Shown here: piece after piece, positions 1-9,442 of the stretch
How positions within the stretch are numbered: the stretch's first letter is position 1
Layout of the letters: the number at the start of each line of letters is the position of its first letter
DNA from: an uncultured Pseudomonadota bacterium
GTDB lineage: Bacteria; Pseudomonadota; Alphaproteobacteria; RUG11792
NCBI GenBank assembly: GCA_902795615.1
Contig: CADBLQ010000012.1
Span: 1 to 40,554 of the forward strand
DNA: 40,554 nucleotides
Reading direction: 5' to 3'
Translations under genes and position numbers: made by a program
The notes under the pieces: generated by a model
The model's input: the letters and a program-made list of their open reading frames with translations, nothing else
Told to the model about the DNA's origin: nothing
The model's database searches: none

Positions 1-2
1 AA

Positions 3-170
3 GAATCTAAGGCTGAAGGTAAGAAAGAAGGTCTTGCTGAAGGTGAAAAAAAAGGTGAACATAAAAAGGCCATTGAAACGGCTAGAAAGATGTTAACAGA
101 TGGTATGTCTATAGAAATGGTAGCTAAGTACTCAGGTTTAACAGTAGAAGAGGTCATTAAATTACAATAA
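3..170 (+). CDS. C-terminal tail of Rpn/PD-(D/E)XK-family nuclease (transposase-like), 5' end outside window
   Basis: The window opens inside a reading frame of 55 codons ending in TAA at 168-170. The tail starts with Lys/Ala/Glu/Gly repeats (KAEGKKEGLAEGEKKGE) and continues with a short helical part (AIETARKMLTDGMSIEMVAKYSG, split here as AIETARKMLTDGM and SIEMVAKYSG). This layout, a charged EGxxEG stretch followed by a helix-turn-helix-like 'LxxGMSIEMVAKYSGLTVEEV' end, is characteristic of Rpn family recombination-promoting nucleases/putative transposases, which are common in intracellular bacteria. The catalytic domain lies outside the window, so activity cannot be judged. It could also be a remnant. 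Confidence 0.6.
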   Translation, partial: ESKAEGKKEGLAEGEKKGEHKKAIETARKMLTDGMSIEMVAKYSGLTVEEVIKLQ

Positions 171-199
171 CCCATGCTACAAATATTGTAAATATTGTT

Positions 200-1552
200 A
201 TGATTTCGAAAACTTTACCAGACTTAACAGATACCAGTTATTCAACTATATTGAAAGTATCTGCACCAACAATATTATCCGCTTTATCTTCTAATATTAT
301 GGAAGTTATTGACCAGATAATATTAGCACGTTATTCTCCAATCGCAATGGCAGGAGCTACATCGGCAGCGACGTGGTGTATGACATTTCTTAGTGCTGCA
401 ACATCACTTGTCTTTGTTTCCGGTGCATTTGTCGGTAACTATAACGGTGCAGGCAAATACAAGTTTGCTGGAATGTCCGTTTGGCAAATGATTTGGTTTT
501 CGGTATTTCTTTTTACACTGTCTATACCAATATCTATGTCTTGTGGCTCATATGTAATTGCTCCGGCGTTACAAAGTGAGGGATTACCGTATTTTCATAT
601 ACTTATGGCATGTACACCGATATTCACTATGCGAAGTGCCATAAATGCGTTTTTTGTAGCAATAGGACGTGGTTTTTTAGTAACAATTTCAGTTTTTATA
701 GCAATAGTACTCAATACAATAATTGACCTTATATTAGTAAATGGTTATTGTGGCATTACAGCGTTTGTGGGGGCAAAAGGAGCAGCAATTGGCACTGTAG
801 TTGCAGGCTTATCTGAATTAATTTTCGCACTAATATTTTTTCTGAAAAAATCAACACGTGAAAGATATGGAACTTTAAATTGCAAATTACGAATTCGACA
901 TTTAAAACGATATACAAAGTTAGGGGCATTTGCCAGTGTAGGACACGTATGTGAAAGTTTATTATACAGCTTGATTTATTATTACTTATCAAAAATCAGT
1001 ACTGAATATGCCGTTACTCAAACAATTTGCATAACAACGTACATGTTTCTCCTGACTGGAGTTATGGGTATAGAAAAAGGTGTAATGTCCATGACTGCCA
1101 ATCTTCTGGGAGCAAAGTTACAGAATAAATTAAACCAACTTTTGATTCGAAGTATTATATTACATGTTTCACTGGCAATGATTTTTTCCATCGTTGTAAT
1201 AATATTCCCAAATGTAATCATAGGTAATTTTATAAATATCAATACTGCAGATCCAGAGTTTATAAACAGTGTAATAGAAGTTTTACATATAGTTCTACTG
1301 TGCTACTTACTTGATGGAATTGTTTGGATAGAAGCTGGCGTACTGGAAGGGGGTGGAGATTTAAATTTTCAAATGGTGTCATTAGCAACTTCCGCATGGT
1401 GTTTTATTGGTATACCCGTATTATGTATGTATCACTTAGGGACACTATCTGGTTCAAAAGTATGGATAATGACCGCTTGTTCAGCAATTTTAAATGCAAT
1501 AATCTTACTTAAAAGATACCGTTCAGGTAAGTGGATACACATTGGTGTATAA
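200..1552 (+). CDS. MATE family multidrug/Na+ antiporter
   Basis: A 450-residue polytopic membrane protein with about twelve hydrophobic segments, the usual length and topology of MATE (NorM/DinF-like) exporters, which expel cationic compounds in exchange for Na+ or H+. Family-like features are the N-terminal APTILSALSSNIMEVIDQII segment (a helix with 'n..D' near the start), the 'GAKGAAIGTVVAG' stretch near residue 195, and the duplicated two-bundle architecture: the second half starts around residue 235 after the charged loop KKSTRERYG. No Shine-Dalgarno sequence is visible before the ATG at 200. It starts 29 bases after the preceding stop, so it may be read from the upstream transcript. The substrate cannot be told from sequence. 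Confidence 0.85.
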   Translation: MISKTLPDLTDTSYSTILKVSAPTILSALSSNIMEVIDQIILARYSPIAMAGATSAATWCMTFLSAATSLVFVSGAFVGNYNGAGKYKFAGMSVWQMIWFSVFLFTLSIPISMSCGSYVIAPALQSEGLPYFHILMACTPIFTMRSAINAFFVAIGRGFLVTISVFIAIVLNTIIDLILVNGYCGITAFVGAKGAAIGTVVAGLSELIFALIFFLKKSTRERYGTLNCKLRIRHLKRYTKLGAFASVGHVCESLLYSLIYYYLSKISTEYAVTQTICITTYMFLLTGVMGIEKGVMSMTANLLGAKLQNKLNQLLIRSIILHVSLAMIFSIVVIIFPNVIIGNFININTADPEFINSVIEVLHIVLLCYLLDGIVWIEAGVLEGGGDLNFQMVSLATSAWCFIGIPVLCMYHLGTLSGSKVWIMTACSAILNAIILLKRYRSGKWIHIGV

Positions 1553-1571
1553 TCCACGTACAAGTGAGTAT

Positions 1572-4271
1572 TTATTTATCTAAAATAACAGTTTTAATAT
1601 TGGGTTCAATTAGAATTTTTCCTTTATGGTTTAAAATATCACTTTTAAAAGTCATAGTGTCTATATCTGGACTGGACGTTCCAATAGAAATAGTGGAATT
1701 ACCACCAATAGTAAATGGTACTTTATCACTTGGTAAAAGTATTTTTGTTATTTGTTTTGAAAATGATAGTGTACCAGTACATTTTGAAAAATCTCCCGAA
1801 AAATTGAGGGTATCATAATTTTCACAGTCTATTTCAATATTATGAGACGCATTAATACCAAATGGTACATCCTTTTCAGACAAACAAACCTTAGTAATAT
1901 TACTAGGAATGGTTAGTATCCCAGTATATTGAGACCAATCCCCATTTAATTTTATGGTATTAATTTTTTCAGAAGCTTTTATTTCAAGTGGTGAAGTACC
2001 AATTACTCCGACGTTGATTTCAGAGACGTTGTTACTACTGTCATTTAATGGTAATATTCCAGCTTTTATTGTTTGATTCCAATCATCGGCTGGAAAGCCA
2101 TTTTCATCGTTTGCTTCCATATCAATATCAATATAGCCCGTTTTTGCTAGTAATTGTGCTATTGATAAAGTACTTGCAAACGGTGATGTATAGACTTCAG
2201 TATTTACGTCAGTATTAGCATTCGAAAATCCACAATATTTTTGTAAGAATTGTATGCATTGTTTTTTTACTTCACTTAAATCGCTGTTATTATCTGTATC
2301 TGCAACTTTTGCATACCAAATATCATTGTCATCTTTTTTTGTTGTAGATTTCGAACTACTAACATACAGTATCTTACCTTTAGACTTATCAAATTTTTCT
2401 ACAGAAAAATATTTAATATTGTTATTATTAATATCTTCTAACATTGAATAACTTATACTTATATTGTTTTTTGTTCCATCTGTTTTAATAAAAGAGTTAA
2501 ATCTCGATATATCTTGAGAGGAAACTTTTAGTAACGGAATAGTTGATAATTTTGTATTTTTATAAATATATATCTGCGTTGTTTCGTACTTATTGTTCTC
2601 AAATTCTATTAACGGTGCATATGATGAGAAACAATGTATATCACACCAAGCTCCCGTTCCACCAGGTGTTAAAAGTGTACAATTTTGGAACTTAATTGGA
2701 GCTCTTGCAATGATACACCCAGACCATAAAGTATTACCAGCACTTGTTTTGCAATCTTGACCATTTGATTGATTCTTTATAACTGTACTACTAGCATTAG
2801 GAGAGCGATAAATTTTAACGTTTTTGAAAATTACGGGAGATTGAATATCTAATATAACGCCTCTTTCTAAAGATATTGTAGAATTGTTAGCACTTTCAAT
2901 TGTAATTGGTTTATTTTGAGGATGTTTAATAACTATTATAGTGGCAGAAGTATTTTGCCATGAATTACCGATTACAGGTCTTAAATTATTGCCACCCCAC
3001 GTAACGCTATGTGTAAGCTTCATATTTGAATCAATTACATACGGTAATCCGGGAAGAATTCCCGGCATGGAAACTAAGGACAGTATGTTAATTCCCCCTA
3101 ATGTATTTTCATCAGCAAGTAATTTCTTTTGACCGTTATTATACAAATAGCCATCGTAAGGTGCTGTATCTTGGTACTTTGTAATGTCTTTTTTGCCATC
3201 ATATTCAGATTGAGGCATCAATTGTTGACTGTCGGTATTTTTTTCTTCAGCAAATGGAGAAGTATATACCTCAAAATTTATACTGTTTTCATTTGTTGGA
3301 TAGTTGCAATATTTTTGTAGAAACTGTATACAGTGTGTTTTTACTTCATCTAATTCATTTTCTGTCGGATTCGATTTAGTAATATAAAAAACTTTACCTT
3401 TGCTAAAATTGAAATTTTCAACAGGGAAATATGTAATGTCCGAATTATTTATATCATTTACCATCGCAGAAGTGACAGCCACATTTTCTCTTGTGCCACT
3501 AATTGCCGATACAAACGATTGTATTTTTGTTTTTTCGTTTGTTTTAATAAACGGAATAGTTGAGCCTTTTAGATTACTATTAATATAAAAATGCTTTATA
3601 TTGTAGGTATTAGTGAAAAACTCTAATGCTGAAGTTCCTGGGGTTGTACAATGTACATCAGACCAAACTCCGCCACCATTGGCTGTTGAAAAAGTACAAT
3701 TTTCAAATTTTATGGAAGTACGTACAATTATCGCACTTGAATATAATCCGTAACTTCCTAATTGCCAACCTTCATTCTTGTTGTATTTATATATTTTGGA
3801 ATCTGGGCCATCGTATGCTCTATGAATTCTAACATTTTTAAATATTACTGGCGACTGCACATCTATCAATGTAGCACGTCCTAGAGTTATCGTTGTATTG
3901 CCATTACCTTCAATTACGATAGGTTTATTTTCAGGATGCTTTATTACAATTATTGATATTGATGTATCTTCCCATGAATTACCTAATACCAAACTTTTGG
4001 TATCACCACCCCAGTTCGTATCTTTTGGAATTTTTAAATCAGAACTAATGACATATAACTTACCTGGTCTTAATACTTTCGAATTACTCGATGCCTGACC
4101 ACTTTCGATTTTTGTATTAGCATCAACTATAACTGGTTCAGCATTATATAAAAAGGTATCATACGGAACATCATCTTGGTACTTTATAATGTCCTGACCA
4201 CTGACATACGACATCAAACTTAGTGCCATAATAATGATATTTGCTGGAAAGAACAATCTAAGAAAATTCAT
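1572..4271 (-). CDS. Large exported protein with two long tandem modules and C-terminal short repeats
   Basis: Not recognised as a named family. The chosen start (M at 4271, 899 residues) gives a signal peptide: hydrophobic core through ALSLMSYVSG, likely cleavage before QDII. An in-frame ATG at 4379 would add 36 residues that do not look like part of a signal. Two homologous modules of about 330 residues follow, from residue ~27 and ~362. Each opens with DI(I/T)KYQD..PYD and contains WGG, GNSW(E/Q)(D/N)TS, IVIKHP(E/Q)NKPI, (I/L)D(V/I)QSPVIFKNV and KF(E/Q)NCT, and each ends with CIQFLQKYC and EVYTSPFA. The IVIKHP...VIFKNV...NCTF rhythm suggests a right-handed beta-helix (pectate-lyase-like) fold. 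From about residue 765 there are three ~45-residue repeats (DTLNFSGDFSKCTGTL type). Most likely a surface or secreted adhesin or enzyme; this function is inference. Confidence 0.75.
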   Translation of the reverse strand: MNFLRLFFPANIIIMALSLMSYVSGQDIIKYQDDVPYDTFLYNAEPVIVDANTKIESGQASSNSKVLRPGKLYVISSDLKIPKDTNWGGDTKSLVLGNSWEDTSISIIVIKHPENKPIVIEGNGNTTITLGRATLIDVQSPVIFKNVRIHRAYDGPDSKIYKYNKNEGWQLGSYGLYSSAIIVRTSIKFENCTFSTANGGGVWSDVHCTTPGTSALEFFTNTYNIKHFYINSNLKGSTIPFIKTNEKTKIQSFVSAISGTRENVAVTSAMVNDINNSDITYFPVENFNFSKGKVFYITKSNPTENELDEVKTHCIQFLQKYCNYPTNENSINFEVYTSPFAEEKNTDSQQLMPQSEYDGKKDITKYQDTAPYDGYLYNNGQKKLLADENTLGGINILSLVSMPGILPGLPYVIDSNMKLTHSVTWGGNNLRPVIGNSWQNTSATIIVIKHPQNKPITIESANNSTISLERGVILDIQSPVIFKNVKIYRSPNASSTVIKNQSNGQDCKTSAGNTLWSGCIIARAPIKFQNCTLLTPGGTGAWCDIHCFSSYAPLIEFENNKYETTQIYIYKNTKLSTIPLLKVSSQDISRFNSFIKTDGTKNNISISYSMLEDINNNNIKYFSVEKFDKSKGKILYVSSSKSTTKKDDNDIWYAKVADTDNNSDLSEVKKQCIQFLQKYCGFSNANTDVNTEVYTSPFASTLSIAQLLAKTGYIDIDMEANDENGFPADDWNQTIKAGILPLNDSSNNVSEINVGVIGTSPLEIKASEKINTIKLNGDWSQYTGILTIPSNITKVCLSEKDVPFGINASHNIEIDCENYDTLNFSGDFSKCTGTLSFSKQITKILLPSDKVPFTIGGNSTISIGTSSPDIDTMTFKSDILNHKGKILIEPNIKTVILDK

Positions 4272-4456
4272 AACTAATATTTTGCATACATTTCTATCTT
4301 GACAATAAGTAAATATATTTAAAATATGGTTAATGTATTTGCCTCCGAATGCGAAAGCAGTTGAATACGATGTTTCCAACCCTTTGGGTTTGTAACTTAT
4401 AGTTGGGGTGTTATAAACTCTTATTATAGGCTCAGAATTGAGAAGGGGGGTAGAGT

Positions 4457-4657
4457 ATGGAAGTAAATGTTAATGATAATAACGTTGAGCAAGCGTTACG
4501 TATTTTGAAAAAAAAGATGCAACGAGAAGGCGTTTATAAAGATATGAAAAATCACCGTAGATATGAGAAACCATCAGTTAAACTAAAACGTAAACAAACA
4601 GAAGCCTTGCGTCGCAGTAGAAAATTAGCTCGTCGTAAACGCGAATACGAAGGATAA
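4457..4657 (+). CDS. rpsU: 30S ribosomal protein S21
   Basis: A 66-residue, very basic protein with the S21 signature: N-terminal [19 protein letters not shown], then [13 protein letters not shown] and a lysine/arginine-rich C-terminal helix ([15 protein letters not shown]). S21 sits on the small-subunit platform near the 3' end of 16S rRNA and helps initiation. It has the strongest ribosome-binding site of the region, a six-G run (4445-4450) seven bases before the ATG. It is divergent from the exported repeat protein on the left, so promoters for both must lie in 4272-4456. Confidence 0.95.
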   Translation: MEVNVNDNNVEQALRILKKKMQREGVYKDMKNHRRYEKPSVKLKRKQTEALRRSRKLARRKREYEG

Positions 4658-4670
4658 TAATAAACGACGT

Positions 4671-4691
4671 CAGGTGGGAATTTTCCGCCTG
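4671..4691 (+). terminator. Hairpin downstream of rpsU
   Basis: A seven-base stem CAGGTGG / CCGCCTG (one G-T pair) with a short loop sits 13 bases after the rpsU stop. It has no clear U-run after it, so it may be a weak terminator or a processing/stability hairpin. Confidence 0.4.
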
Positions 4692-4865
4692 GCTTCGGTA
4701 TAACCTTAGATGTATAACAATATCTATTTAACCGTTCTATACAATTCTTGCCTAAAAACTGGTATCAGATATCCTACGATACAAATCAGCAAACGGTTCG
4801 TATAAAAATACTTTACCTTGGGCAATGGTGTATCCTATGGATAGCAAAATGTTTATAACGTAAGA

Positions 4866-6788
4866 ATGATTATTCGATTTTTTTATAATTCATCCAAAAG
4901 CCTATTTGCCAAAATTTTATTTGGTGCAATTATTTTTAGTTTTGGATTGTGGGGAGTTGGTGACATTGTGCGAAGTTATGTTTCTTCACGAACCGCTATA
5001 CAAGTTGGTAAACATAAAATACCAGTAGATAGATTACGGTATCAGTATTCTCAAGCAAAACAAAATTTACGTAACAAGGAAGGTAAACCACTAACGCCCG
5101 AAGAATTAAAAAGAACAAATGTAAAAGAAATCATATTGGATTCAATCATTGCACAAGCTGTTGAAGCGGAAACTATTAGACAATTAGATATTGTCGTCCC
5201 TAAAATTAGTCTTGCTCAAATAATTCACTCGTTACCTGAATTTCAGACAAATGGAAAATTCGATGAGCGTTTATATGCAAATATGCTTCAGCAATCAGGA
5301 ATGTCAGAAGCAGGATTACTAAATCAAATCAGGGATAGTATTTCTCGTAATCAATTATTCCATCCGATAATTTCTGGCTATAAAATGCCTGATTTTATAC
5401 GAGAAGCACTTGGTTCAGTCTATGAAACTCAAAAAACTATCTGGATGGCAAAAATCGACATAACAAAAACACGAATCAAAGAGCAAATAGATGATGATAT
5501 TTTAAAACAATATTATCAAAATAATGCCGATAAATATAAAAAACCGGAACTGAGAAATATCGCAATAATGAAAATTGATTACACAAAATTTGTTGATGAA
5601 ATAAAAATTACTGAACAAGATGTTAAATCATATTTAAGTGAACATATGGATATGTTTAAATCGGTTGAAACTCGAGATTTTGAACGTTTTGAGTTCGATA
5701 GTCAGGAAACAGCAGATGCAACTTGGGACAAGCTAAATAAGGGAGAAACAAAAATTCAAAAAAATGCTCAGAGCTTACATAAAATGAAAAAATCTGATTT
5801 TCCAAAATATATCTCCGATAACATATTTAATTTATCTCTTGGTAAGTTTTCTCAAGTGTATTCGGTTGGTGGTAAATTTTATATATATAAACTTACGAAC
5901 ATTAATACGCCCAAAGAAAAAAGTAATACTGAAATGTTAAATGAGGCACGTAAAGCTTTACAGGCGGATAAATTAAATTCACCGGAATTCTATTCCACTA
6001 TCCGTGATATTAAAAACAAAATTGAGGATGCTTTTGCTGGTGGGGCAGACCTTGATGCGGTTACTAAAGATATAAAAGCTGACATAATTGACCTACCTAA
6101 TTATAATAAAAATAAGGATAGTGAGAAATTAAAAAATATTATCAAGGATGAAGACAGTCGTAAAGAAATCCAAGAGGCAATTACTACATTGAAAGAGAAG
6201 CAAGCAAGTCCAATAATTGATGCTAAAGAAGATGATACTGTATCATACGTAGTTTGGAATAAATCTGTAACAAAAGAAAAGTTACCGCCATTTGATGATG
6301 TAAAAGATACCGTACTAAAGGATTATGAATTGGAAGCTAAAAATAAGGAAACACTAAATACCCTTAACGATTTGTGTTTCAATGCTAACGCTCCTATGGA
6401 ACAGTTGAAAAAGTTTAATGGCGTTACACATTTTACTCTGTGTAAGAAGGATATGTTAATGAAGTCCGATAATAAGGATTTAGAAAAAATTCAAAAATAT
6501 TGCCCATACCCAGGTATTATTTCAGAAGCCCTGTCTGTTTTGCATCAAGGTCAATGCAAATACTATAGGGTTTCTGATGATACGTATATATTAGTTGGGC
6601 TGGATAATGTAAAAAAACCTAAAGCCCCATCTAGCATAATGAAATTTGTTATAAAACAATTTATGGGGCGAGCAATGAGTTCTGATATTTATAGCATTGC
6701 TCAAAACGAAATTAAAAATCGACAGAAAATCACACTCCATGAAAAAGTGTTAGATGACGCAACAAAAACCGTCGATAATCAGGAATAG
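4866..6788 (+). CDS. ppiD: PpiD/SurA-type periplasmic folding chaperone (peptidyl-prolyl isomerase family)
   Basis: 640 residues, close to the usual ~620-630 of PpiD. The N-terminus has the alphaproteobacterial PpiD pattern: a short charged start, one membrane anchor (FAKILFGAIIFSFGLWGVGD) and then a SurA-N-like region (residues ~40-190) with VGKHKIPVDRLRYQYSQAKQ and IILDSIIAQAVEAETIRQ. A parvulin-like region is placed around residues 230-350 (DNIFNLSLGKFSQVYSVGGK matches the end of parvulin domains), but the parvulin core is weakly conserved, so it may act mainly as a chaperone. It is anchored in the inner membrane facing the periplasm and helps newly exported proteins fold, which suits a window rich in exported proteins. 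Confidence 0.85.
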   Translation: MIIRFFYNSSKSLFAKILFGAIIFSFGLWGVGDIVRSYVSSRTAIQVGKHKIPVDRLRYQYSQAKQNLRNKEGKPLTPEELKRTNVKEIILDSIIAQAVEAETIRQLDIVVPKISLAQIIHSLPEFQTNGKFDERLYANMLQQSGMSEAGLLNQIRDSISRNQLFHPIISGYKMPDFIREALGSVYETQKTIWMAKIDITKTRIKEQIDDDILKQYYQNNADKYKKPELRNIAIMKIDYTKFVDEIKITEQDVKSYLSEHMDMFKSVETRDFERFEFDSQETADATWDKLNKGETKIQKNAQSLHKMKKSDFPKYISDNIFNLSLGKFSQVYSVGGKFYIYKLTNINTPKEKSNTEMLNEARKALQADKLNSPEFYSTIRDIKNKIEDAFAGGADLDAVTKDIKADIIDLPNYNKNKDSEKLKNIIKDEDSRKEIQEAITTLKEKQASPIIDAKEDDTVSYVVWNKSVTKEKLPPFDDVKDTVLKDYELEAKNKETLNTLNDLCFNANAPMEQLKKFNGVTHFTLCKKDMLMKSDNKDLEKIQKYCPYPGIISEALSVLHQGQCKYYRVSDDTYILVGLDNVKKPKAPSSIMKFVIKQFMGRAMSSDIYSIAQNEIKNRQKITLHEKVLDDATKTVDNQE

Positions 6789-6812
6789 ACAATAATCTGT
6801 ACATCATATGGT

Positions 6813-6887
6813 TCTGGATAAATTCCAGACCCCTATTACAAATTGGGCGGGTGATGTCTCAGACAATTAAACATTTTTATCGCCCAA
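6813..6887 (+). terminator. Two inverted repeats downstream of ppiD
   Basis: The gap after ppiD contains a small hairpin TCTGG/CCAGA (6813-6829) and a longer-range pairing TTGGGCG (6843-6849) with CGCCCAA (6881-6887). Neither is followed by a strong U-run, so termination here is only a suggestion. Confidence 0.3.
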
Positions 6888-7024
6888 ATAACATGACAAC
6901 TAAACTCGGAAAAATCAAAAAAATAGGAAAAAGTAAGAAAAATAAAGAAAAATACTAATTAAACACCTGGCAAATTTTTTAAAAATTTAGATGTGCGGTA
7001 TGCTATAAAATTTGGTATTGATTT

Positions 7025-9367
7025 ATGTTTATAGCTTTAGCGTTAGCGGCGTTTGGACTATTAGGAACAGGAGCAGTAATTCTTAGTAGCTCTGGCGACA
7101 GTTATACCACGTCTTCTTCCTCTACTAATAGTTTGAATACTCTTGAAAGTAATAACTCTCAAAATAAGGAGACAAGTGGAAGTTTTTCAAGTAGCTCCTC
7201 AAGTGCAGCAGGTAATCGCCTTGCTGACCGGGTAAAGGAGGATAAAAACTCATGTACTACTGATAAGGCATTCCAATCTCAGTCAAGTGCTGGAAGTAGA
7301 AACCCTAATCCTCAACCCAATCCTGTTGACAATGAGGAACAGCCTCAAGTAAACAATGAGGAACACGCTCATGTTGGTAATGCGGCACAGCCTCAAGTAG
7401 ATATGGAGGAACTAACGGAACAAGTAAAGCAGAGGTTAGAAGACAAGAGTGAAAATTTTTCAGAAAGGTTGGATACTCTGATTGATAGGTGGGTTAGGAG
7501 TCCTGAACCTGTTGATGCTGATACAAAGAGACAGCTTTTTGGTTTGGAGTCATTCAATGTCAACGTTAGGGGGAATGAACAAAGAGAGGTGTCGGGTGGT
7601 AGCACATTGTTCGTACTTTCCGATATAGCAAATTATTATAGTGAGCTTGTAGAGTTTATGGAGCAACATAAACAGGATGTTTCTCAAGAAACACTAGATG
7701 CGTTTAGTCGGGTAACTAGTAGTCTTAATAAATCACTAAATAGTGTTGATGACTTACCAGATGCGATCGTTTGCATGTTTGTTTCTTGCGCTTATCGGAA
7801 AGAAGACCTACAAGCACAACCTGAATTCGACACATATAAAACGAAAAGTCCTGAATTAGAACAGATACTTACTGACACCAATCTTGCTGTTATTGAATTG
7901 ATGACCACAATTAGTGCTGAAGATGTTGCGGATGAAAAGACAAAGGATGCAACCCAGCAGTTATTGAACAATGTTTCACTATTGAGTAGTTTGGTCACGA
8001 AATACCGGCAGCATGTTGGTGAAGTCCGAGCAGAAGAAAGACCAGGGCAAATTAGTGAAAGAGACTTAAAGCTCTCAACCATAAGAGACCTTTTCGATGA
8101 AAACGGTCAACACTATGTTTTCCCTGTACCGCCTGAAATCCCCACAAATGAGGATAGGATAAATGCGTGGAGAAGGATGTTTGCAAAATGTCTTGGTGCC
8201 ACTACAAAAGTACAGGTCACCGATGAAAACAATCCAGGTGAAAAGAAAGAAGAAATTGTGAGCGTTCTATTTTCGGAAGAAGCGAAGAAATTGCTTGAAG
8301 ACGCTAGAGACGGAAGGTCTGTAGAATTTGTAAAACGCAAATTGAAAATAATGCTTGCTACCCACCCTGACAAAAATCCTAGTAAACTACCTGAAAACCC
8401 GACTGACAAAGATGTAGAAAAATATGAGAATGACAAGATAAGATATAATGTAGCTTCCCAAGAAGTCGTCGGGCTTATCGAACGAGCAAAAAGTCTCGCC
8501 GAGTTAGGATATTTACCTGATGGATATGATTATGCGGAACTTAATAATGTTGTACCGCCAGAAGACCCACAACCGATACCGCCACGCCCTAACCCAGATC
8601 CTAACCCACAGCCAAATCCACAGCCAAATCCGGTAGCTGAACAATCGGCTGAAGTGGTTGAGGCGGGAAATCAGTTGCAACAGCTAGCTAATGGAGATGG
8701 CAATTTGCTGGCATATGTAAATAACGTAACAGAAGCAATCGTGGCTATTACGAATAATATGGCGACCAATAATCAGAGTCTAATGGAAAAAATTACTACA
8801 ATACTTGACGGTGGAGGTTTGATTGCTTTGTTTGGCAGAGCGAACGTTGCAGATTGTGTACGAATATTTCCTTTTGATGAGAATGGAGTGCCTGTAGAAA
8901 GGGTTGAAATAACACAAGTAAAAAATACATTAAGCCGAGTATTTAAGAAGTGGCTTGGAGATGACTTGTCTTCTATTTTTGTGACAAACAACACAAAGCC
9001 TGATTTCTACTTTGAACTCTTAAGAACTGCGTGCGTTCTTAAGAGTTTTAGCGGTACTATTGAGGGGATTGCTGATAACACTAATAATCGTAAGTTGGCT
9101 GATCTGGCAGGAGTAGTGGCAGGCATTGGAGACGGCAGTGTACAACTTATTTGTGCGTCGGTACTGTTAGTTTCGGCAAGGGATGAAGCAGACAGAGTAA
9201 GGTTTGATGAAAATAAAATGAACCAACTGTTGATGCAAAAAGGTGCGTCTTTGGTTGCTATTAGAGGTGGTTTTACGGCTTTTAGAGATTGGTACAGAAC
9301 TCTACGACCTGAACAGCGAAGCGATAGATACAAAGTGTTGAGGTCAGTATTTCCACGCGACGCTTAA
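7025..9367 (+). CDS. Putative effector with N-terminal hydrophobic segment, Pro/Asn linkers and a J-domain-like HPDKN motif
   Basis: 780 residues, no full-length family recognised. Residues 1-20 are hydrophobic from the first residue with no positive charge, then Ser/Thr-rich (25-65). An acidic, Gln/Pro-rich linker (90-130) leads to a largely helical domain. Around residues 420-500 a J-domain-like unit is visible: helix KRKLKIMLATHPDKNP with His447-Pro448-Asp449, the tripeptide by which J-proteins stimulate Hsp70, then a loop and helix (NVASQEVVGLIERAKSL) as in helix III. A second linker of PQPNP repeats (about 510-540) precedes a ~240-residue C-terminal helical domain. No Shine-Dalgarno is seen; a TATAAA at 7004-7009 suggests a very short leader. 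A strong terminator follows, so it is a single-gene unit. Codon use and A+T are less extreme than in some neighbours. An effector role is inference. Confidence 0.75.
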   Translation: MFIALALAAFGLLGTGAVILSSSGDSYTTSSSSTNSLNTLESNNSQNKETSGSFSSSSSSAAGNRLADRVKEDKNSCTTDKAFQSQSSAGSRNPNPQPNPVDNEEQPQVNNEEHAHVGNAAQPQVDMEELTEQVKQRLEDKSENFSERLDTLIDRWVRSPEPVDADTKRQLFGLESFNVNVRGNEQREVSGGSTLFVLSDIANYYSELVEFMEQHKQDVSQETLDAFSRVTSSLNKSLNSVDDLPDAIVCMFVSCAYRKEDLQAQPEFDTYKTKSPELEQILTDTNLAVIELMTTISAEDVADEKTKDATQQLLNNVSLLSSLVTKYRQHVGEVRAEERPGQISERDLKLSTIRDLFDENGQHYVFPVPPEIPTNEDRINAWRRMFAKCLGATTKVQVTDENNPGEKKEEIVSVLFSEEAKKLLEDARDGRSVEFVKRKLKIMLATHPDKNPSKLPENPTDKDVEKYENDKIRYNVASQEVVGLIERAKSLAELGYLPDGYDYAELNNVVPPEDPQPIPPRPNPDPNPQPNPQPNPVAEQSAEVVEAGNQLQQLANGDGNLLAYVNNVTEAIVAITNNMATNNQSLMEKITTILDGGGLIALFGRANVADCVRIFPFDENGVPVERVEITQVKNTLSRVFKKWLGDDLSSIFVTNNTKPDFYFELLRTACVLKSFSGTIEGIADNTNNRKLADLAGVVAGIGDGSVQLICASVLLVSARDEADRVRFDENKMNQLLMQKGASLVAIRGGFTAFRDWYRTLRPEQRSDRYKVLRSVFPRDA

Positions 9368-9408
9368 GGTTCTAATGAACTTCGTTGCTTTTTAGTGCAA
9401 CGGCGTTC

Positions 9409-9442
9409 CATGCATTGCTAAAAAGAGCAATGCATGTTTTTT
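9409..9442 (+). terminator. Intrinsic (Rho-independent) terminator
   Basis: A perfect 11-base stem CATGCATTGCT / AGCAATGCATG with a six-base A-rich loop is followed directly by TTTTTT. It lies 42 bases after the stop of the J-domain protein and is the clearest terminator in the window. Confidence 0.92.

Noticed and set aside
4871-6788. Classical SurA instead of PpiD
   Set aside because: The uncleaved N-terminal anchor (FAKILFGAIIFSFGLWGVGD) and ~640-residue length fit PpiD; SurA is shorter with a cleaved signal.
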